Assembly (NCBI GenBank): GCA_963556495.2
Contig: OY747712.1
Span: forward strand, 30,276,235-30,340,234
Direction: 5' to 3'
Source of the DNA: Valencia hispanica
Lineage: Eukaryota > Chordata > Actinopteri > Cyprinodontiformes > Valenciidae
Length of the DNA: 64,000 bases
The position numbers and the translations under genes were made by a program. The notes beneath the pieces are model-generated. The model worked only from the letters and a program-made list of their open reading frames with translations, made no database searches and was not told the DNA's origin. This document shows, piece by piece, positions 1-12,136 of this stretch. Position 1 is the first letter of the stretch. Each line of letters starts with the position of its first letter.

Positions 1-136
1 AAAAGAGGGGGAAAAGAGAGGGAAGAAGGAAGGGAGAAAGGAGAAGGGAAAAAGGAGAGAAGAAGGGGGAAGGAAGGGAAGGGAAAAAAGAGAAAAGAAA
101 GAAGGAATAAGAGAAGGGGAGAAAAGAGAAGAAAGT
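1..136. repeat. Purine-rich low-complexity tract
   Basis: This stretch is almost pure A and G on the plus strand, with no fixed period. It is polypurine/polypyrimidine DNA of the kind that can form triplex structures. A short (TA)n and a poly-T run follow at about 136-165. No gene is seen in it. Confidence 0.85.
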
Positions 137-206
137 ATATATATATTTTTTTATTTTTTTTTTTTAGTATAGGAGACACAGGACTGATGGGGCCATGTTG
201 GCCCAC

Positions 207-292
207 ACTCCATATCGGAAGGTGGCGGTAATGCACCAATAAGTTGTTTGCCAACCGCCAAAAAACACCATTAGAAGAAGAAGAAGAAGCTG
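207..292. repeat. Dispersed repeat fragment ending in (GAA)n
   Basis: A GC-richer block with two short complementary pieces (ggcggt near 224 and accgcc near 255) ends in a run of GAA triplets. The motif resembles an interspersed sequence I associate with fish genomes, but I cannot name the family. Confidence 0.35.
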
Positions 293-299
293 ACGCCAG

Positions 300-894
300 A
301 TTGTTCTCGCTTCCAGCGTGGTAAAGACGGCCAACCTTTTGTTCCAGAGAAGTTTATCTTCAAGATCCCTGTGCGCTTATTCTTCCTGGTTTCCTCACAG
401 ATCCTGATCCAGACTCCTTTGTCCTCCGAAGTTGGTTTCCTTCTCTGATCTCCGTTCCATCGGTGATACCTCCTGGAAACAACTTCCCTTAACTCTGGAT
501 TCCCTCCTGGTCAGCTTCTGCCTCGTTACCTCCGCTGGTCTGCCTTTTCTCCATCCGTCTGCCTGCTCCACCTGCAAACACACAAAGCCTTGCACAACAT
601 CAGCCTCCATCTACCTCCGGTACTGGATCCTACTTACCTTCCCTAAAGATCAGACGTCGCAGTCATCGTGTGAGTAACCATTTACATTCTGCCTCACTCA
701 CCTGTCTACCTCATCTAACCTCCACTCTCTGCTGCAGTTCCTCCGCCTGCCGTCGTGGACCCATTCCCTGGCATTCTTCCAGAGACTTCCACATTTACTA
801 ATTGTAAAATAAATCCTTTTATCATATCCAACATACTGTCTTGTGTTCTGATTTTGTTGCTGCCTTTGAGTCATAAAACCCTGCAAACATGACA
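300..894 (+). mobile_element. Possible solo LTR (gypsy-like)
   Basis: This C/T-rich non-coding block has an AATAAA at 808-813, followed by a G/T-rich stretch and a terminal ACATGACA-like end near 894. That layout resembles the R-U5 end of Ty3/gypsy LTRs in fish. I could not fix the left edge or a target-site duplication, and there is no gag or pol beside it. A solo LTR is the best guess; a spliced host 5' exon is less likely. Confidence 0.35.
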
Positions 895-1017
895 CCCAGA
901 CGACCATAAATTATGGACCAGATGAGAAAATAATTGGATCACTGATTTCTTCAATAGGGGTTGGAGAAGTCATGTTAAGAGTGGAAACCTAAGCTTATCG
1001 TTTCTCGTTATTCATGA

Positions 1018-1371
1018 GTGCCTCAATTAGTGCATGGCAATCCAACAAAGATGAAAGCCATAAGGCTGATGTTATTTCAAAATAGGATGGTGTTAGATTT
1101 CTGGACTGCAGCCCAAGGTGGAATTTGTGTACTCAATGAGTCCTGCTGCACCTGCATCCCGGATAATTCTGGAGATGGAAACATAGATAATGCTCTCTCT
1201 AAAATACGCACAGTTGCCAAAGCCCAAAATGCAGACTTTGTAAATGCAGATACTCCACAATGGATGAACTGGTTGTTTTTTGGAGGATGGATGTCCTTAC
1301 TCTGGAAGGTAGTGGCTTTCCTAGGAATTTTGATATTTTTCCTGCGGACATGTTGCGTAATGGGTTTTTAA
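1018..1371 (+). pseudogene. Endogenous retrovirus env, transmembrane-subunit remnant
   Basis: This 117-residue reading frame looks like the C-terminal half of a retroviral Env transmembrane subunit. It has an LQNR-like heptad stretch (LFQNRMVLDF) with AAQGGIC after it, then a cysteine cluster of the CX6CC class that has only five residues between the cysteines (C-VLNES-CC). A Trp-rich membrane-proximal part and a hydrophobic anchor (about residues 93-113) follow before the stop. The surface subunit, furin site and fusion peptide are absent upstream, and no gag or pol is seen, so it is a broken old copy. The cysteine motif points to a gamma/epsilon-type Env (inference). Nothing suggests a domesticated, functional gene. 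Confidence 0.75.
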
Positions 1372-1396
1372 AGAGCATTGAATGAATGCACAGGCC

Positions 1397-1815
1397 AAAA
1401 GGTGAAGGGGTTGTGTGCTAAAATTAACTAAATGTAGAAAAGTGTTAGCACAGGATGTGACCCATGGGTCAGAAAGGAACGGTCACGATTAAATGTACAA
1501 AACTGTTAAGGACGGGATATGGGTTAGACAATGGGTCACGATTCTCTGAAAACAGGAAACATCTGGTTGTTCGTGCAAATGGTCTGTTGGGAGAGGGACG
1601 GTTTTCTGCTTAGCATCCAAAAGGAATATATTAAAAGGGGCTTAACCTATTAGGGACGGACTACAGGCACACTTTGCATATATATGAATATGTAGTATTG
1701 AGCTGATTGGATCCTGTAAGAGAGGCTGTCTCTCAGAATGTTTGGTAATAACTTTGTAAAATAATAAAAGGCATTTATGAATAAGAGTTATTTGGAGAAG
1801 GTTTAGTAAGAACAT
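1397..1815 (+). mobile_element. Possible 3' LTR of the env-bearing provirus
   Basis: A purine run at 1397-1410 directly after the env remnant could be a polypurine tract, and the following sequence starts TGTG at 1412. An AATAAAAG signal lies near 1764. The right end (…aaca near 1815) is a guess, because no second LTR is present for comparison. Confidence 0.3.
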
Positions 1816-2599
1816 CCCTCCCCATGCATGCCCAAATATATATATTGTGTGAATGTGTAATTTATTTAATACTTAATGCCACAGGATAAACGAACTGGGA
1901 GAGAGGAGTTAGCAGACAGCAGGCTGATTAGGGACTGGTAGCATAGCAGCGTGAGGTGCAGGCTTTCACTTAAAAATCTCCTCTCATCAGGACCCATGGG
2001 CCGTCCGGAAGGGTAGTATGCGAAAAATAAATAAATTCTATGTTAATAAGTAGCATAAACTCAACATCCACTCCCAAAACTGCAGGTATGTCTGTCCGTG
2101 CCTTCTCCTTTTTCATGTTGTCCTCGTAAACATGATCAATGGTATCTTATAAACTGGTTTATTCTCCACTTCAAGGATTAAGTTCTCATCATCCATGATA
2201 ACAAATAATTAGTCCCACAGACCAACTGACTTCAAAGGTGTCACAGGTAGTGGGACTTGTTTAGTTTTTTTCATAGTTGAGCAATCGGAAATCTGCATGT
2301 GTCTGTTATTTGGAACATTTTTGGATTATTTTCACTGCTTCCGTGTTTGATTTCCTGTCTGGCCTGATCTAAACTGCTGAGCATTTTAGAAGCGTAGAGC
2401 GTAAAAAAATAAACTGTGTAAATTTAAGAGAGGGCCGTGATACAAAGCTTCTGTGATGCGTCCGATTCGCACCGCTTCGTGCCCATTGACTATAATGGCG
2501 GCTTTCAGCTGTGTATTACGCTTCCCAGACGTTATGCATCGCTTACACATCTGGTGGAAAGCAGGGGCTAGATTTATTAACATTATTAGGCCTCTGAAC
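1816..2599. other. No gene seen
   Basis: Ordinary AT-rich sequence with only short chance reading frames. No splice-supported exon or recognised repeat was found. Confidence 0.5.
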
Positions 2600-2735
2600 A
2601 CAGCAATATGATGATGTTAGATGATGATGTGTTAGATGAAGGCTTTACGCCGAAACGCGTCTGTCTTAATAAAGTGGATCCATTCATTTCCAATTGTTGC
2701 CGGAGTTTCCATTCATCCTAAGACCAGCGAGTTGT
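2600..2735. repeat. Dispersed repeat with a CGAAACGCGTC core
   Basis: The block around 2649-2665 (cgccgaaacgcgtc) followed by an AATAAA (2669) is unlike its surroundings in CpG content. It resembles interspersed elements that carry this palindromic core in fish and amphibians. The family and exact edges are not determined. Confidence 0.3.
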
Positions 2736-2739
2736 GACA

Positions 2740-4305
2740 GAAAGAGAGATGTTTAAATATGTTTAAGTTCCCTGATTTAATGAAAATTGCTAAGGTGGTT
2801 CCATTATTTAAGAGTGGTGACAAACACATTTTTACTAATTATAGGCCAGTGTCCCTGCTTCCACAGTTTTCTAAAATATTAGAAAAAGTGTTTGCATCAA
2901 GGTTGGATAAATTCATTGAAAGAAATAAAAATTTAAACCATGAACAGTATGGATTTAGGACCATACATTCAACAGCAATGGCAGTAATGGATTTTGCAGA
3001 TAAAATAGACAATTAAAAACTATTTCATTAGTATTTTCATTGACTTAAAGAAAGCATTTGATGTAATTGATCATTCAAGGTTACTTCATAAATTACATCG
3101 GTATGGAATAAGAGGTGTGGCTCATCAATGGGTAAATTGTTATTTAGACAGTAGGAAACAATTTGTTCAAATAAATGATACTAGATCTGAATTGAGTGAT
3201 ATTCATTATGGAGTGCCACAAGGATCGGTCCTCGGACCTAAACTATTCATATTGTTTATTAATGACCTTTATAAATGTATCTAATCTACTTGGTACAGGT
3301 TTATGTGCAGATGATACCACATTGTTTTATTCAGGATTAAATATACATGAAGTAACTTAAGTGATAAACAATGAAATGATTAAAGTAAAAAAATGGTTTG
3401 ATATAAATAGACTGTCACTGAAGCTGAACAAAACAAACTTTATAGTGTTTAGTAACAAAAAAACTGTGACGTATCTTTAAGAATAGATGGAATGGAAATT
3501 CAAAGAGTAAAAGAAACTACATTTCTAGGAGTCCTGTTCGATGAGGATCTCACTTGGAAATCACATAGAAGTTATCTAAAGGGGAAAGTTGCCAAAGCCA
3601 TAGCAGTATTATATTAAGTCAAGTTTCTACTAAATTCTTCTGGAATATTAACGTTGTATCACTCACTGATTGAACCATATTTGATTTATTGTTTAGAAAT
3701 CTGGGAAGCCACGTGTAAAACCTTTACACAACCATTATTCATTCTACCAAAAAGAGCTTTGTGGATCATTAATAAAAGTAATTACAGAGATCACTCTAAT
3801 CCATTATTCATTAGATATGAAATACTGAAATTTCCTGACTTGGTAGAGTGGAAAATATTGCAAATAATTTACAGAGCAAATTCGAGTAATTTACCAACTA
3901 ATATTCAGAAAATGTTTTAATGGAGAGTGGGTGGGTACATCTTAAAAGGAACTGATGTCTTTAAAAAAAACGAAATTCAGAACCAAAATAAAGGAATGTA
4001 ATATTTCTGTAAATGGTGTAAGATTGTGAAATGCCCTTAACAGGGAAATTAAAGAATCAAGTTCACTTCCTATATTTAAAAAATGTATAAAATCTAATGT
4101 ATTAATTAATTATGAAAAGGTAAATTAAAAGGTTGATGATATATTTGAAAATTAGAAAGTGACTGAGGGGCAGAAATTATAAGATGTTTTTCTTCTATCT
4201 GCTCTTTTTCATTCGAATGTGTTTTTTTTTTCAATATGTTTATGTATATTTTATTTGCTTGTGTTTATTTTTATAATTTTTGAATTAAATAAAAAAAATA
4301 CTGAG
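2740..4305 (+). mobile_element. Degenerate non-LTR retrotransposon (jockey/CR1/L2-like), RT part
   Basis: This is a 5'-truncated LINE in which reverse-transcriptase motifs appear in order across several broken frames: AKVVPLFKSGD…NYRPVSLLPQFSKILEKV near 2790-2890, an FDVIDHSRLL block near 3057, YGVPQGSVLGP near 3208-3235, the catalytic box degraded to CADDT near 3307, and TFLGVLFDEDLTWKSH near 3520. The C-terminal part (LYHSLIEPYLIYCLEIW onward) stays open at 3654-3920. An A-rich tail at about 4285-4300 marks the 3' end. Stops and frameshifts make it inactive. Confidence 0.85.
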
Positions 4306-5589
4306 GAGGGAGTGAAGAAATGACAGCGAAACCTAAGGACTACTAGTGGAGAAGCAGTTGCAGGTGAGGGCAGAAAGTGAAACTGGGTCAGGAGCAGAGT
4401 GGCAGGGAGACAATAGGAAAGGAACATACATAAGAAACAGAAAACAATTCCAAACTAGAAAATAAATAAAGATAATATATTTAAGGAGGAGTCTGGGGGA
4501 AACTTAAGGAAACACTGGAGAACAGAAGGAAGAAGTTAACTGGGAAACTAAAGATAAACTAAGGAAACACAAATGAGAAGGTGGACACAAACAAAAAGGT
4601 GAAAACATCTAAGAGCAAGAAGGGAATATGAAAACAAGGAAGTGCCATGAAATACATACCAAAGAATACATTAAAATGATAATTAAACCGAATAATCCAC
4701 GATCAGCAGACTGTACATGTACATGTTGGATTCAAGGAGCTTCTCCCAGAAGCTCGCTCCCCCCTCGCCAGCAAATAATGGAGGTTGCGGGCTGAGGTTT
4801 CCCCTGTGTGGCCGGTCTGACCACAGGTGAGTTTGACTCTACTCATTCAGTTTACAGAAAACAATGACAAGAAAATGTATGTGAACTTCTGACTTTGAAG
4901 AACATGATAAGCAAAAATCCTTCTGATTATTCAAACAGTTAGAAAATAATGATGTTGCTAATCCCTACCAACCTTAAATTTGAAAAGTTTGTCTGATTTA
5001 ATGTCAGACAGAGAACAAAAAAAGTTGTAGTTTTGTAAAGTGTATGATAAACTTTTGGTTCCAACTGTGTGTAGATTTTGCACCCTGAACTTGTATTGCT
5101 CACATACACAACAGACCAAAAAAGAGAAAACAATTACACTGCCATAATTATACTATACACAGCAGGCCTGATGCAAGCATATAGCGAACAACTGTAATAA
5201 AACTGACTGCCATTTCTTCAACAGCTGAAAGGCTCATTGTCTCTCTCTTTTTTGATGGCAGTTCAAGGACCAGTCAGTGATGACTAAGTCTAACAATGAT
5301 TTACTGGAGGATACCTGAAATATCTGAAGCATAATTCATAATCTTGAATTTTATTAAAGTATCTCTGTTTCTGATTTCCTCATTACTATCAGCAGCTATA
5401 GACGGGGGCTGGTAGTTATACACTGAGGGAATGCATTAAAAAGATATCTAACTTGCACCCACTCATATAATTACAAATTAGCTAGTATTTGCATAAATAA
5501 AGCACTGCATCAATAATTAAAACATACCACCAACCATGACTGTTCTTTATGCATCTCTCATAAAATGTGTTCATTTTCCATTCATGCAT
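4306..5589. other. No gene seen
   Basis: AT-rich intergenic DNA. The reading frames are short, have no recognisable domain and lack splice context. Confidence 0.5.
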
Positions 5590-6060
5590 GTGTTAGGCAA
5601 CTTAAAATGAATGCCATTCAGCTCCAAAAGTCTAATCCCTAATATCATGATTGAAATTCCTCTGGCTTTTATTCACCTTATCAGAGCTGCTCCATGTTGA
5701 GATAATGTGTGTCTGTACAACTGACGCTGCCGCACCGTTTGTAGCTTCTGATATTCGAAGGTTGACATTCAAATGTGGCCCTTTCTACCTGGCTGCAGCT
5801 GCTCTGTTATCTGTTTCAGCTACGCTGAGCGAAAAAGGTGCATAGGTTGGGCGCTTCAGGCGAAGCCGGATCTTCAGAGCATAATGAGAGTTTGCCAGGT
5901 TGCCGCTGTGCCTGGTCCCTTCAGAAAGCAGGAGGAAAATACTTTTTTTCCTCACGTCAGTAAACCAAGGGCCTGCCTTAGGCTATAATGTCGCTCTTTG
6001 AATGTATGCAGATTGCTCAGTAATTAGAATAAAAGGTTTATTCATTTCCATGTGTTTTTC
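5590..6060. promoter_or_regulatory. Candidate conserved non-coding block
   Basis: Unlike its flanks, this stretch has balanced composition, many CpGs and no repeat signature. It has a homeobox-type site (agtaattaga, 6021-6030) near its end and no convincing long reading frame. The call rests on texture alone; comparison with other fish would be needed to show conservation. Confidence 0.2.
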
Positions 6061-6879
6061 TTTCATCTTAATTGAAACGGGGTTGCTGTTGTTTAGTTCC
6101 AATAGGATGACCATTTTGGACAAAGCTGCATCATTTAGCTAGAGAAAAGGTAAATAGAAGGGGGAAAAAACTGAGAAACTACAAAAAGTGTGTGTGCATG
6201 GGTGTGTGGTGTGTTTTGAAAGCTTTGATTGTTCTTCCATGCTTGACTGCACAGGATTTAGGGCAGGGAACTTTCCTGCTTGAAGATCCAAGAAGGCTTC
6301 CCTCTCCTTATATCTGCTCCCCTTTCTCTGGCTGTCCGTGTGTCTCTCTGTAGGTTATGCATTGTTTTCTTTTCTATTTCCCTGTGTGCCTCAGCTAAGG
6401 TGAAAACAGTGCATATGTGATTTCTATAGCCCTGCTGGAGACCAGTACCTCATCACAAGCAGGTCTCGACTGGTTGGGTGAGCGAATCAAATTTTACATA
6501 GCACAACCAAAACAGTTTTAGCTTGAGACTAGAGACCCTGCCTAACATGGCATAGAGACACATTCAAGTGGACATGGGAAACATCAGCAAAGTCTTGTAA
6601 AATGACAGAAAGGGGTATGAAAGTAAAGCTGTAATCAATGCAATCAAACTAAACAGCATTAGAGAAAACACAGAAATAATAAATTTTTGCAGGTTGAATC
6701 CAGTTAGGTTTAAAGCTCTTTAATAAAGTGCAAATCACCCCCAAATCAACTTTTTTGCTGATAAACTGTGTAAATGAATATTTTATAGTGCTGTCTACAT
6801 CTGTAATCATTATTTTTGCACGTGCATCTTATTTATAATATAAATGTTCTGCATTTGGGACTTAAGGGTCATTTCCCTC
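6061..6879. other. No gene seen
   Basis: Intergenic sequence without recognisable coding, RNA or repeat features apart from short low-complexity runs. Confidence 0.45.
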
Positions 6880-7088
6880 CTATCATTTATGGCTACCCAG
6901 TTTTTATTTTTAAATTATCATTATTAATTGTTTTAGTTTTTGATATATTAGTTGTTATTCTGATACTATAGGTTCAACCTTGTCTATTTTAAAAACTCTG
7001 AAGCACTTGGGTCATTCCTGGTTGTGGAAACGTGCTATATAAATAAGGATTGATTGGTTGGTTGTTTGATTGATTGATTGATTGATTA
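6880..7088 (+). mobile_element. LINE 3' tail
   Basis: The segment ends with a 'gtgctatataaataagg' type 3' terminus followed by a (GATT)n microsatellite at about 7048-7086. This is how L2/CR1-clade LINEs usually end. No coding part remains. Confidence 0.5.
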
Positions 7089-7643
7089 AACCCTCAGTGT
7101 GGCACCCTCTTCAGGTTAAAAGTCTGTACTATATATGTTTAAGTACAACTTAAACATATGTACTCTCAAATAATATGCTGATGATGTTTAAATTGTACCT
7201 AACTTAAATTTATTTTAACATTTATTGAATTAAAAACAAATTGAAATTAACCCATTTTCAGGATGGTGACCTCATAGTGCTAGAATTGTGCCGTGCATGG
7301 TGATATTTCACTTTAAAAGCTGAACAATGACTAAACCACTAAGATAAATTGCACTCTTGCGAAATAAAGGCTAGTTTATGTAGCCATAGGAAATAGAACA
7401 GCAATAGTATTACTCGCTTTTATGTAAATACTGGTTAATACTACTTAAAAAATTGATCTAGCGCTAATATAATTGACATTCTTATACTTATTGTACTTTG
7501 AAATAATACTGGCACATTTCAATAGGACTTAAAATATCAGCTGGAGTAGTTACCTTTGTTGGTCTACATACGGTGCACTGTAACAATAAGTAGTCTTTTC
7601 CTACAGATTCCTTATCTAAGATTTGTTCCTTGAACTGTTGAGG

Positions 7644-8007
7644 CAAGGCAAGGCAATTTTGTTAATAGCACACTTTCAACAACAAGGTAATTCAAGGTGC
7701 TTTACATGATTAGGGGGTAAAATAAAAATAGCAGTAAAACACAGACCAAGCATATAAAGTGAAAACAGCAATAAAGCATGAAGCACACACAAAACATGAT
7801 ACATGAAAACATTACTCAAAGGCAGCTCTAAACAGTTGAGTTTTTAGTTGTGATTTAAAAGAACTCAGTGTTTCAGCAGCTTTGCAGTTGTCTGGAAGTT
7901 TGTTCCAGATTAGAGGAGCATAGATACTGAAAGCTGCTTCTCCATGTTTGGTTCTACTTCTAAGGATGTTGAGTAAACTGGAATCCGAGGACCTCAGTGG
8001 TCTGTAG
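7644..8007 (-). mobile_element. L2-like LINE 3' fragment, copy A
   Basis: Read on the minus strand, this is the 3' end of an L2-like LINE. It begins (low coordinate) with the ggcaaggcaatttt terminus that recurs at 8008, and about 150 bp match the start of copy B closely. It extends about 200 bp further into the 3' coding/UTR region. It stops exactly where the second terminus starts, so the two copies lie head-to-tail. Confidence 0.7.
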
Positions 8008-9290
8008 GCAAGGCAATTTTATTTGTATAACACACTTTCAACAACAATGTAATTCAAGGTGCTTTACTTGATTAAGGGGTAAAATAAAAATAGCAGTAAA
8101 ACACAGACAAAGCATATAAAAGCATAAGTAAAAACCCCAATAAAGCAAGAAGCACACACAGAACAAATGATAAATTAAAGCATTACTCAAAGGTAGCTCT
8201 AAACAGAAGTTTTGAGGGGGGTTGGTATAGTAACAGTAGATATTCAACATACCTTGGTGCTAAGTCATTCAAGGATTTATAAACTAGTATTTTGTATTTT
8301 GAAGTCTATTCTCTGAGCTACAGGAAGCCAGTGTAAGGACCTTAGAACTGGGGTGATGTGCTCTACTTTCCTGGTTCTAGTAAGGACACAAGCAGCAGCG
8401 TTCTGGATCAGCTGCAGCTTTCTAATTGACTTTTTAGGCAGACCTGTGAGGACGCCGTTGCAGTAATCAATCTGACTAAAGATAAACGCATAGATGAGTT
8501 TTTCGAGGTCCTGTTGCGACATCAGTCCTTTAATCCTAGAAATGTTCTTCAGGTGATAGAAGGCTGACCTTGTTATTGCCTTTATGTGACCCTGGAGGTT
8601 CAGGTCTGAGTCCATAACTACACCTAGATTTTGGGCCTGATCAGTAGTTTCTAGTTGTATTAACTGAAGCTGTGTGCTGACCGTTGATACTATTTCCTCC
8701 AAAAGTAATTACTTCTGTTTTGTTTCTGTTGGGCTGGAGAAAGTTATAGCACATCCATTCATTGATTTGCTCGATGCATTTACTTAGGGTTTGGATGGGT
8801 TCAAAGTCACCTGGTGACATCGTAATGTAGAGCTGAGTATTATCTGCATAGTTATGGTAGTTAATCCTATTGGTTGTTATAATCCGGGCTAGTGGCAACA
8901 TGTAGATATTAAATAAGAGGGGCCCCAGGATGGAGCCCTGGGGCACCCCACATGTGATTTCTGTTCATTCTGATGAAAAGTTTCGTATTGAAACAAAGAA
9001 GTCCCTATTCTTTAGGTAAGACTCAAACCAGGCAAGTACTGTACCAGAGAGTCTGACCCAGCTCTCCAGTCATTTCAATAATATATCATGATCAACGGTG
9101 TCAAATGCTGCACTGAGGTCCAACACAACCAGCACTGTGGTTCTACCACAGTCTGTATTTATGTGAATGTCATTGAAGACTTTGACGAGGGCAGTCTCAG
9201 TGCTGTAGTGAGCACGGAAACCAGACGGAAAAACATCAAAGCAGTTGGTCATTGTTAGGAAGCTATTTAACTGCTGAAACACAGCTTTTT
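8008..9290 (-). mobile_element. L2-like LINE, 5'-truncated copy B with RT domain
   Basis: On the minus strand the frames 9282-9070, 8946-8641 and 8702-8277 carry consecutive reverse-transcriptase pieces: FRAHYSTETALVKVFNDI and VVLDLSAAFDTVDHDILL, then [19 protein letters not shown] with the catalytic box changed to YADNT, then LGVVMDSDLNLQGHIK and YCNGVLTGLPKKSI. The element is cut at its 5' side near 9290 and broken by frameshifts. The altered YADD box (YADN) would by itself remove a catalytic Asp. Confidence 0.85.
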
Positions 9291-9625
9291 AAAATAATTT
9301 TACTGATGAATAGAAGATTAGAAATTGTCCTGTAGATCTGCATTAACTACTGCATTGAAGTTATTTTGAGACTTTCATGTCTTGTTTTTCTTGCACAAAA
9401 ATGTGTCATAGATTTCTTGAAGCAAAATAGAACTACAACTAAACTTAAGCAACAGATAGGACAACTGATGTGTCCGAAGTTATGTCCCAAAGATAGGAAA
9501 TCGAGCAACTTAGACTCTACTCAGTAGACTCCAGCATCTCACTTAATTCATCTGTTGACCTTTTGCTGATTGAGAATCAAGTGCCTCTGAGTGCTTGAGG
9601 TTCCTGGCCTTTGAGGATATTGAGG

Positions 9626-9629
<4 letters not shown>

Positions 9630-9673
<44 letters not shown>
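9630..9673. repeat. (TA)n microsatellite
   Basis: Uninterrupted alternation of T and A. Reading frames through it (IYIYIY) are artefacts. Confidence 0.95.
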
Positions 9674-9675
<2 letters not shown>

Positions 9676-10181
9676 AACAACCTCCTTGGCTCTTATCCCT
9701 TTCTTCAATCTATGGTCCTTAATCTTTCTATCTTTTTAAACATTGAATATCTTCACACCCACTACCCAGGAAATGGAGGGATACTGAAAAAAAACAATTA
9801 GGGGTTCTGATAGGCCTGTGTGAGGTAATGAAAATGCGTGTTTCATTGTAGCGTGTAATAGAAAGCAGTTTGAAGTTAATTGAGGGGAGATAGGACACTA
9901 GACCACTGCCTGCTGCAGTATTGTTGCTGGGTGTTGTGTTTAACAGTGACACAGTCTGTAAAATCTTAATAAATAAAAAGAAAATCACACCTCACAAGTG
10001 AAAATCACATTGTTTTAACATACTAGATAGATAGGTTGCAATTATATTTGATTCATTTATTCCATCTGATTTTGGGTGAAACGTTTTGTTCTGATACTAA
10101 ATGTAAACCTTTCCAAAAATCAAATGCTATAACATTGCATATGCCAAATTTTTTTTGCCATATTGTGCATTTCAGCTACCC

Positions 10182-10183
<2 letters not shown>
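9674..10183. other. No gene seen
   Basis: Unremarkable sequence between two microsatellites, with no domain-bearing frame. Confidence 0.45.
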
Positions 10184-10248
<65 letters not shown>

Positions 10249-10280
10249 CATATATATATGTAAGTATATGTATATGTATG

Positions 10281-10349
<69 letters not shown>

Positions 10350-10392
10350 GTATATGTGTACATATCTATATATATGTATATGTATATATATA
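10184..10392. repeat. Compound (CA)n/(TA)n microsatellite
   Basis: About 27 CA units run directly into TA/GTAT repeats up to 10,392. The several reading frames over it ([12 protein letters not shown]) are translations of the repeat, not genes. Confidence 0.95.
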
Positions 10393-10879
10393 ATTTTAAA
10401 TTTTAAATTTTAATTGTAATTTTGTACCCTTAGATAGCAACAACGAAAGAAGAACTGGGGTAGCCTACAGCAATTTCAATTGAGGTAGGTTCAAAAGCAC
10501 CTTTGCTGTTCATTCGTTCCATTTCAACTGGATTTCAGAAGGAGGTATACCGCCACCTTCTGGTGGAAGAAAATAATTACAGAAAACGTGTTTCTGCTTT
10601 AAGTTTGTAAAACTTGGCATAAAGAAAACAAGTTGAAACATAAGACAATTTGTGTTACATAAATTACTCAGCTAATTCTGTTGTCTAGCCTTAACAAAAT
10701 CATAAATATTTCACCCCTATGGTTTTTAAAAACTATGATTTGATATGAAAACTGATATGTTTTCCTGAACTAAAAACAATGATTTTTTGGTGTAAAAATA
10801 TGCAAAAAGAAGCACAAAGAAATTCGTAAAGTGAGGGAATATGTGTTGGGTGTGAAATGTTTTTTCTCTCCCTTCTCCT
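10393..10879. other. No gene seen
   Basis: AT-rich sequence with no recognised feature. Confidence 0.4.
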
Positions 10880-11580
10880 CTGGCTCCCCTGAGTGTTGAC
10901 AGAAGACAATTAAACGCAGCCTGCCATCAGTATTGATCGTGTCACCCTGACAGACAGAGCAGAACCACAGCACCTGTATTCATTAAACAACCTGTTTAGT
11001 AACCACATAGCACAAGGAGAAGTCAGCCTCTGTTTGCAAAGGGAAGCACTACAGGGTGAGAAACACCTGCTAGATCAAATAGAAACTTCTCCACAGGGCA
11101 TGGCAGTGGAACAGAACCGAGTGGAAGGAAAAGGCCAATGGCCCATGACAGAAAAACAGAGAATTGATGCAATAGAAAAGTAAAAATAAAGAAGCTAAAC
11201 TGGCTGCATTCATTGGGAATAATATTGGACTGAGACAGATTATTTATTGCTTTATTGCTTCTTAAACATCTGCTCAAGAAATGTTAACAAGTTTGAGCCA
11301 TCCCTGTGAAATGAAGAAATGCACTGCCAAGTCAACTGAATATGAATAATGAATATTAAAGAGCCTCTGAATATCGAGGCCTAATTAGTTCTTATAGGCC
11401 TATTTTTGCATACCCTGGAAGTAAATCTTGAGTACCTTACTTCACATTCCATACAGTGGCTGTTCTGACACAAATGGTGCCCTTGCCAACACCTCTGTTC
11501 TCTTCCTCCTCACATTTTACAAACACATTATTCAGTTTGCAATCTCGACCTCAGCAGAGCATCTAGCTTCAACCCATCGT
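10880..11580. promoter_or_regulatory. Candidate conserved non-coding block
   Basis: Repeat-free sequence with clusters of AT-rich homeodomain-like sites (gaatatgaataatgaatatt near 11,338 and cctaattag near 11,380) and no coding support. It resembles enhancer-type DNA of gene deserts, but only by composition. Confidence 0.18.
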
Positions 11581-12134
11581 AAAAGAAAATGAATTCAAAC
11601 TGGATGAACATATGTCTTACCTTTCAAGGCCATTAGCAGCAACAATCATTGTCATTTGTTTGTTAGGTGCTTTTTGAATCTTTAAGCTAATTTATAAGAT
11701 GTCGTGTTGATGACAATTAGTATAGCTACAAGTCTCCACAAATATATCTCCAGCTGAAGGAAGGAAGACCCATTTTCTTCCGCATGTTGGTTCTAAAATA
11801 TGTACATATCATGATACTAATTGTAGTGTCTAAATTAATATATCCTAGATTATCCTGGTATTTTAAAGTAAATATAAACTAATATATTGAAACCTTTTTG
11901 AAAAAACACTCCAACGCAATAAAAGATTTTACTATCTTCCAAAAAATAGCTAACAAGTGTTGCTTTTAATCCCAGAGATAGTGGAATACTGGTCTATTTT
12001 TTTAAATACAACATTCTTATCACTAATTTTAGTTATGTTTTGCTTTTTTTATATCTATAAATTTATACAATGTCCCATCAATAAAACAAATCTCAAAATA
12101 TATTCATATAAAAAGACATATTTCTACTTCTAAA
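11581..12134. other. No gene seen
   Basis: AT-rich intergenic DNA with no recognisable feature. Confidence 0.4.
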
Positions 12135-12136
12135 TA

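Noticed and set aside
1018..1371. A domesticated syncytin-like host gene
   Set aside because: The surface subunit, cleavage site and fusion peptide are missing and the cysteine motif is altered, so a decayed provirus is simpler.
10155..10406. Several overlapping frames encoding THTHTH and IYIYIY proteins
   Set aside because: They are translations of a compound CA/TA microsatellite.
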